Of a stretch of 64,000 nt of DNA, positions 57,719-64,000 are shown in pieces (the first letter of the stretch is position 1; the number at the start of each line of letters is the position of its first letter). The DNA is taken from NCBI GenBank assembly GCA_036245805.1, contig BTRK01000002.1, positions 8,676,689 through 8,740,688 of the forward strand, given 5' to 3'. The notes under the pieces were generated by a model, which searched no databases, was not told the DNA's origin, and saw only the letters and a list, made by a program, of their open reading frames with translations. The position numbers were made by a program, and so were the translations under genes. Origin of the DNA: Pristionchus mayeri (taxonomy: Eukaryota; Nematoda; Chromadorea; Rhabditida; Neodiplogasteridae).

Positions 57719-59178
57719 TCATATTACCGTAAAAACAGGCCGCACTATTCCAAGGACTACGGAATGTTTTCCGATCACTATAGTCATTACGACCAAAGAT
57801 AGTGTCACTATGTAGAATATGAATACGGAAGTGAGCTGAATCATTTTTTTTGCAATAATATTTTTAATATACGCAGTGCAAACCTGAATAAGTAGAACTT
57901 TCATGATTCGATTCTGCAAACGAACGGTGATGTTCGAAGCATTACTCTGAGCGAGTGAACTTAGCATAATTTATTGATAAATAGTGATCTTCACAATTGC
58001 GAGCACTTAAAATATTCCTCTACTATCTACAATCACTCACTTTCGCTTGGCTGATCATGTGCGTAGCGTGAACAGATAGAACCACGACCACAGGAAAAAC
58101 AATTATGAGAGTTCCAGCGAGAAAATAGCATTCTGCAGTATTTGATTCATTGGGAAATATTGTTAACCACGAAACCATATGCAAACTTGTCCGCGGTGCC
58201 CACGTCTCCAAAGATGAGCAACTGGCCGCCACGTTCTGAAAGCCACTCGAGGTCCGGTCTCAGCAAATCGTCTTCGTTTTGTTGTAAAAATGTGGGTAGC
58301 ATACACTGGAAATTTCCTCGATTTTAGCTGGTGGCGTAAATTCTGAATCCCGTCACGTTCAGTGCAAGAAGAGCTACGAGAGATAACATCATCCCACGGC
58401 GCGTTAGCGCAATGAAGACCCAGACTTGAAAGACACGCAGCTCATGACTGTTTCGCGGGCTCTCGATTTATTCAAACCACCAAGATTTATTCCGTTTTTC
58501 AGTGAGAGGGTTACTTACTTATAGGATCGCGTGGCTAAAGAGGGGGAGGAGTCCTCGTTTCGCAACCTGAGGGCGAGCTCGCATAAATAGGCTAGGGAGA
58601 TTTCGCGCGCTAACTTCACCGGGTTTGAGAGAGGGAGGAGTGGCGCGCTGCGTGCGTTCAAGGGCTGCCTTAACGAGCCGTGCATCCCCCATTGAACTCT
58701 GAAATGCAACCGTTGAAAGGCGTCTCTATCCCTCTGTCTCTATCTCTCGATTTCTCGTACATCGCACAAGTAAACTATTTGCTGTGAAAAACTTCAAAAC
58801 TGTAAACCGTGGTCTGTAGTTATTTTAGGCATGATATTTGTGCGCATTTCACCTGATGGAAAGTCGCGCACTCGAAGTCGTACCCAAAACCATCTTCTGA
58901 TGCATACGTAGCAGTAGAAATTCAAACGGTGGGTTAGGCAGAATTACGAAGGCGGCCAAGAATGTCTTCAAAATTTGGAAATTATCTGTTCAACACTTAT
59001 GCTGATTTCATGTTGGTTTATCGTCGTTAAAGTCCCTTTTAAGTGGACTTACAACGACTGCTTGCTGGGACAGATCCAGTCGACACAATATTCCATCACA
59101 GTAAAGTGCCGGATATGGCATTAACGGGTAGACGTGCACCACGACGCACATCACCCACTCGTTGAACATCAGGCACAC
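57719..59178 (-). pseudogene. Sri/Srh/Str-type receptor, scattered exons
   Basis: Minus-strand pieces: 59178-59053 (42 codons, VCLMFNEWVMCVVVHVYPLM then PALYCDGILC, resembling TM2 of Sri/Srh receptors), about 58315-58039 (PDLEWLSERGG, then in a shifted frame CYFLAGTLIIVFPVVVVLS, TM5) and about 57966-57719 (ITVRLQNRIMKVLLIQ and VFIFYIVTLSLVV, TM6 as in Str/Srh). The TM1, TM3-TM4 and TM7 exons were not found, and the ECL2-TM5 exon needs a frameshift. A dispersed repeat (58415-58683) lies between the first two pieces and a fold-back element begins 29 bases upstream of the first. Confidence 0.55.
58415..58683. repeat. Dispersed repeat, copy 2
   Basis: Same sequence as 9815-10040, sharing CAGACTTGAAAGACACG at the start and TTAACGAGCCGTG at the end with moderate divergence between. 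It lies within an intron-sized gap of the broken receptor on the minus strand. Confidence 0.55.
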
Positions 59179-59206
59179 CTGCATATTTTTTCTATTATAC
59201 GACATA

Positions 59207-60209
59207 TCACGCCTCTCACGAGAGAATCGAGCTAAAATAGCCAATCTAGGGAATCGAGAGAAAATCGAAAAATCAGTTCTATCCGGATTTGAGCATCCTA
59301 AGGTATGCCTGACACTCCCCCAATGTCTCATTGTGCACAATTCGTTGTGTACTTCACTACACCGGGCATGCTCTCTGCAGCTCTCACTTTTAGAGCTCGT
59401 ATCTCAGTTACAGTGAGAGATTTAGAGAAAAGTGACTCTTAGTGACCCCACTCATTTTTCGAGCTCTATCGATCTATATAGCTCATTGTGTTTGAATGTC
59501 AATTACATTGTGGTTAAAATTTCTCAAAAGTGTAGGTAAAGAATCAGCTGCATTTTTCAGGTAGTGTGTAGTTTTCCAAGTGCTATCGAATGAGTGGTCT
59601 GCACTGAAAATACCACGACTACAGGTAGCCTTTAGGTCTTTAAACTTTTGCAAATCATTTGAAGTTATTTTTCAACAGGAAAGTTGGACGAAGAACTATC
59701 ATTCTTGTCAACGCGGGAAAAGAGAGCGGTCTGAGCGCATTGTCCGACGAAGTAAAATATCTTCAAATGATTTGGAAAAGTTTAAAGACCTAAAAGCTAC
59801 CTGTAGTCGATATTTTCGGTGCAGACCACTCATTCGATAGCCCTTGGAAAACTACACACTACCTGAAAAATGCAGCACCTACACTTTTGAGAAACTTGAC
59901 CTACAATGTATTGTGGTTAAAATTGGCATTCAAACAAAATAAGCGATGTAGGTCGATAGAGCTCGAAAAATGAGTGGGGGTCACTCGAATCACTTTTCTC
60001 TCTGTCTCTCACTGTAACTGAGATACGAGCTCTAAAAGTGAGAGCTGCAGAGATTATGCCCGGTGTAGTGAAGTCCAAAATGAAGTGTGCACAATGAGAC
60101 ATTTGGGAAGTGTCAGGCATGCCTTAGGATTTTCAAATTCGGAAAGAACTGATTTTGCGATTTTCTCTCCATTCCGATTCGCAGCTCGATTCTCTCATGA
60201 GAGGCGTGA
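59207..60209. mobile_element. TCACGCCTCTC fold-back element, complete copy (1003 bp)
   Basis: TCACGCCTCTCACGAGAGAA and its inverse TTCTCTCATGAGAGGCGTGA (with one-base difference) are the ends, each next to TA. The arms include CACCGGGCATGCTCTC, ATTTTTCGAGCTCTATCGAT and GATTTGGAAAAGTTTAAAGA blocks, all mirrored. Broken copies are at 3576, 12156 and 39092 and a related one at 4599, so this is the commonest family in the window. Confidence 0.8.
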
Positions 60210-61174
60210 TATACTGTCGTTGTGTCGACTACAGCAGACAAAGTGTCCTTTCGCAGAAGGCTTTTCATTAGTTTGCGAACACATCGTGAAAACAAAGTAG
60301 TATATTCACCATAGAAATTATTTCAATTATTTCAAAATTATTTCGGTTAATTATTTCACTAAATACCGACTTGCAACGACATGGAGCGACACCTCACTTG
60401 ATTAGCTATGTAGCCCGCCCGTATATCATAGCTCAAAGTTCCGGAATGTCTGATCAGAAGATACATAACTGTCGGGTGCCATGTGCACACTGATACGAGG
60501 GGAAATACGATTTGAAAACTGGAAATCGGGAATTTTTAGTGGCCACTTCATACATTAAATTAGAAAATACCCACGTATTCACGAAACGAAGGGAGAAATC
60601 GCTCAATTTGAAAATTGAACGTCTGAAATCGTTTTCTGATAATATCATCAAGTCGTGTTTTGTTCTGTGTTTTGTTCTGATCAAAGCCGAATGTTGACAT
60701 GCTTATCACTGTAATTCGAAATAGTTAGAACGAACGCCAGAATTTGAGCTGATTGAGATCCAAGGATTCGGAGAAGGTCAAAGCAAGAGCGAAAGCGTGG
60801 AGTTTCATAATGGACCTCATCTCAGGGGGGGAGTTCACACATTATTTCCCACAAATTGCATCCCGACTTCCCGGAGAGTTTGCGAGTTGAAATTTCGTTT
60901 TGGGGCCAAATTAAGTGGGAATATACTATAATACTTAAATTCGAAAGTCACAGAAGTGAGAATGGAAACGGGGAATTGAGCTGAATGATATGCGATGTTC
61001 ACAGTTGTTGCAGACACTCATGAATTCGAGTAGGATAGAGCTAATTTGTGATTACAGACATGGGCAGGTGAAATAAGCGCGTGGCGAGGTTCGGTGAATG
61101 TCAAAATACGATCTGATATTGGCATGAAAATAAGATAGTTTCTGCATCTACGCATTCACTTGAACATTATTATA
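60210..61174. other. No recognised gene
   Basis: Short frames on both strands (for example 60454-60684 minus, 60512-60697 plus) have no motif or splice partners. No inverted repeat was noted. Confidence 0.4.
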
Positions 61175-62436
61175 TTAGGTTGGTCATAAAGTTTTGCGCG
61201 ATTTCTGACCCGAAATTTGAGTTCGTATAGTTTGCTTTGCTCAAATCGCCACTTGTTGTCCTAATGTCGATATATAGGGACATGTTCGACCTTTAGGATA
61301 ATACCGTTGAACTAGTCCAAGTATCTCTACTATACGAGAAAATCAATGCCTGCGTAATTTTGATATTTTCAGAAAAAATAAGATTTTTCTTAAAGTTGCC
61401 GTACTCCGCAGAGAAATTTTTAGATAGAGGCTCACTACGTTAATCAAAAAGCGCTAGTCGTGCACTACCTAGTTTCAAAAGTAGAGAGCTGCTGAATTTG
61501 TTATGGGCTTCGAACAGGTCGATGAATCATGGACATTCAGAAAAATCAGAGTTATTTCGAATAAATCCCCTGTTTCAAAGATTGGCGAGACGGACACCTA
61601 CCTATGGGCGCTATCATCACTACTTCAACGGTTCTATAATATATAAATATTTAAGAGCCCACGGATTTCTCATCTAAAAAAGTGATATTTGTCTATCGAT
61701 TATTTTTCGATATAAATGCCGAAATACCTAACATGTAGGGTCTTCGGACACGGATTGCCCTAGAAAAAGTAGCGACCCCCATAATATTCCAAATTGAAGA
61801 GGGACAGGGTAAGGGTTGTTCATTAATTTGAGTACGAAATTACCACACCTCAAACTACAGGGCTAGCACAAAAACGCCAAAAGTGTGTATTTTGATGTTA
61901 AAACTTGGACACCTAAACTCCGAAGAACCCTGATCATGAATGGAGAGCCCAATTCTATCCCAAAGAGAATTGTGACTTGTACTGGCGAGGTAGTTCACAT
62001 TCATGAATAATTTAAATATGAATAACTGTCGGCATAGATGCAGTACTCCAAAAACTTATCTTCAAAGTATCACGAAATTTCAAATTTGGATTACGTGCAT
62101 ATTTCAAATAGGCCCTTCGAGGATGATCAGTATCACTATTACCGGTGCGACATATGACCATCGTGCTTTACTACTGTGGCATAGATTGGGTCATATCGCT
62201 GTTCTAAATGAAATGCTGATCCTTCAATAAGTCAGGGTGTAGGTCGCTCACATGAAGTTTGGGACATGACTGTATTCGTTTACTTGGTCGGACAAATTTA
62301 TGATAGTGTGCGCAGAAGAGAGTATAGATGCCTCTATCTAACTATAAAAAAATAAGATGATTCTTTAAGAACGAAGGAAGATATATGTCATAATGTACTT
62401 TGCTCAAAATCGCACAAAACTTTATGACCAACCTGA
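61175..62436. mobile_element. Mariner-like element C (1262 bp), non-coding
   Basis: TTAGGTTGGTCATAAAGTTT and AACTTTATGACCAACCTGA are the inverted ends, flanked by TA. Length and ends match elements A and B at 25960-28464. No transposase frame is recognisable; the plus frame at 62003-62230 lacks any D,D,D landmark. Confidence 0.7.
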
Positions 62437-63045
62437 TACTTCTAGATAAGTAGTCCATTGTGCAAAAAAAAATGTGCCGATATATCAGATAGAACATAGA
62501 AACGCTTTTAAAATTTCGAAATTGTCGCGATTTGCCAATACATAGGGTGGTGAAGAGGTACACGAAATATGATAAAGAAGATCTGGTTGTTTCATGTTGG
62601 ATTCGGAGATAACACTCGCCCGAGCAAGTAAGATCATCGGGGTACGGAGCGGTACTCCAGCCAATTTCAAAAGCATGCTATCATTCGCAATATGGTGTCC
62701 CAATCCGCACTCTCTGTTCTACTTTTCTCACTTTCATTAAGCTTTACTATTTTACTATAATTCGCTAATAATGAAATGTAAACGATATCTCAGTATGGTG
62801 TATACAGACGAATACATAAACTATTTGACACCCTTTTTTTCGAAATAGGTGTGCATAATACGAAAACTCCACCAAAATAACCGTTGACCTATTTCAATTT
62901 ATTAGATCATTGTGGAGAGTGTGCTAATGTACTGCACATAATTGTAATACTCTGATAAGTTAACTTTATTTTTGAAATAAACATTACTATACAGTTCTAC
63001 AAAAACAGATGGTATATTTGGAAATATAAGGGCGTCATACCATAG

Positions 63046-63988
63046 TTACGCAGAGAAATAAAGGTGGTTAAGTATGTCATCGAATCCAGGTCTGTGATTC
63101 TTATCTAGCATTGTGAGTTTCGTTACAAGATCCATCTGAGAACATCAAATTTTTAAATAATATACAATATGTGCTAGGGTCGGCAATACGAGGGGGTATA
63201 ACGAGCTCGTTATTCTTCCCCCGATTCGTATTGCGAAATAAGTGGAGGGGGATGCATAACGAACTCGTAACCTCCCCTCGTCTTGTCAATACTAATGTGT
63301 GCATACCGCTGTTGGGTTGTCTTGCAGAGCATCATGCTTTTTATCACAGCGAATGTCGTTGAACACCTACATATTAATTCTACTGAATGCAGTATTGGGA
63401 ATAAATACTGAGCTCTATCTTATTCGCCTCTGAACGTGGCGCGCACATTTCGAGGAGTATGAGTCCGGCAGAAAATATGTCAACCATCTGATCGTAGATT
63501 ATTATCTGGAAGTAATAATACAAATATAAGACAGATAATTATTCCATCCATCATTGTAAGATTTAGAGAAATGAAGATAACATCACTCAGTTTGTTTTTT
63601 TCTGATTTGAATGACCTATTCGGCGGTACAAGTTACCTGTTCGGGAGCCATGTACATTGGTGTTCCAATATTTGAGCGCATCTCCTCTCCATCATTACAA
63701 TCAGTGGCAATTCCGAGGTCACAAATTTTCACTGTTTCTTCCGAAGCTACGAGAATGTTGCTGGGCTATAAAATTACTTTTGATAAAAATTACGCGCATT
63801 GACCAATAATCTTTCAAATCGAACTTTCAAATCGAAATATGCAATACCTTGAGATCGCGATGGATTATGTTGTTGCTGTGAATGAACTTTAGGGCTAGGC
63901 TAATCTGCTTGAACCATGATCTCATTTGATCCTGATTCCGATTTTCCATATTTCGACTGAGCCAGTCCGCTAGCGATTCTTCGCATAA
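63046..63988 (-). CDS. eIF2-alpha-kinase-like protein kinase, C-lobe exons
   Basis: Minus-strand exons: 63988-63848 (LCEESLADWLSRN, then FIHSNNIIHRDLK catalytic loop), 63765-63637 (PSNILVASE, KICDLGIAT with DLG in place of DFG, and NIGTPMYMAPEQ), about 63505-63430 (VDIFSAGLILLEM), an exon near 63365-63305 whose borders are unsure (NDIRCDKKHDALQDNP) and about 63145-63046 (TKLTMLDKNHRPGFDDIL and TAA stop). The LC..SL.DWL, DLG and Y.....DIFS.GLILLE pattern is typical of PEK/GCN2-type kinases that phosphorylate eIF2-alpha under stress. The N-lobe lies outside the window. The protein ends directly after subdomain XI. A hAT-like miniature element sits in the last intron. Confidence 0.75.
63175..63294. 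mobile_element. hAT-like miniature element, copy 2 (120 bp)
   Basis: TAGGGTCGGCAATACGAGGG start and TCTTGTCAATACTA end; the same length as the copy at 2839. Flanking octamers ATATGTGC and ATGTGTGC match at seven of eight positions. It is inserted between the last two exons of the kinase gene. Confidence 0.7.
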
Positions 63989-64000
63989 CTACAATGGATA

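Overview
The window is nuclear DNA of a nematode. Genes are split by many short introns with the worm-type 3' splice signal (T-rich run, then TTTCAG). Most genes belong to families expanded in free-living rhabditid or diplogastrid worms: serpentine chemoreceptors, small secreted cysteine-rich proteins and ShKT/EGF peptides. Genus cannot be decided from sequence alone. Gene models here were assembled by hand from splice signals, reading phase and comparison between paralogues inside the window.

Layout. 1-3.5 kb and 13-23 kb hold a secreted protein family (called family Q here), possibly a divergent transthyretin-like group. It has one intact member (16121-18662), one probable gene with a phase problem (1721-3501), one edge fragment, one two-module decayed gene, one inverted fragment and one orphan promoter plus signal peptide. 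Several copies share a near-identical TATA promoter. Between them, on the minus strand, lie a decayed Srg-like receptor (5.8-7.4 kb), a doublecortin-domain gene (8.6-9.4 kb) and a 5'-truncated receptor (11.2-12.0 kb). At 23.2-24.2 kb is a gene of unknown function. 24.8-38.9 kb is a tandem cluster of five members of one seven-transmembrane family (called family U) that I cannot assign. At 39.9 kb is a small RING-finger gene, at 44.7-48.4 kb an intact and a decayed Srg-like receptor, and at 49.7-53.0 kb two more receptors on the minus strand (one Sre-like and broken, one Srg-like and apparently intact). 54-57 kb holds a ShKT peptide gene and two EGF-like secreted genes (one broken). 57.7-59.2 kb has scattered exons of an Sri/Srh/Str-type receptor. 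The right edge (63.0-64.0 kb, minus) is the C-lobe of a protein kinase resembling eIF2-alpha kinases.

The most unusual aspect is repeats. At least twelve long inverted-repeat (fold-back) elements of 0.5-2.0 kb were read by eye, most bounded by TA and some ending in mariner-type (TTAGGTTG) or Tc1-type (CAGT) termini. Two of them lie end to end and form 3.4 kb of nested palindromes at 40.7-44.1 kb. Several sit inside receptor introns. Two 1.24-1.26 kb mariner-sized elements lie 5 bp apart in one intron, and hAT-like miniature elements occur, one with a perfect 8-bp target duplication.

The genes do not form one pathway. The picture is a fast-evolving accessory arm of a worm chromosome: duplicated chemoreceptor and secreted-protein genes at different stages of decay, reshaped by palindromic DNA transposons.
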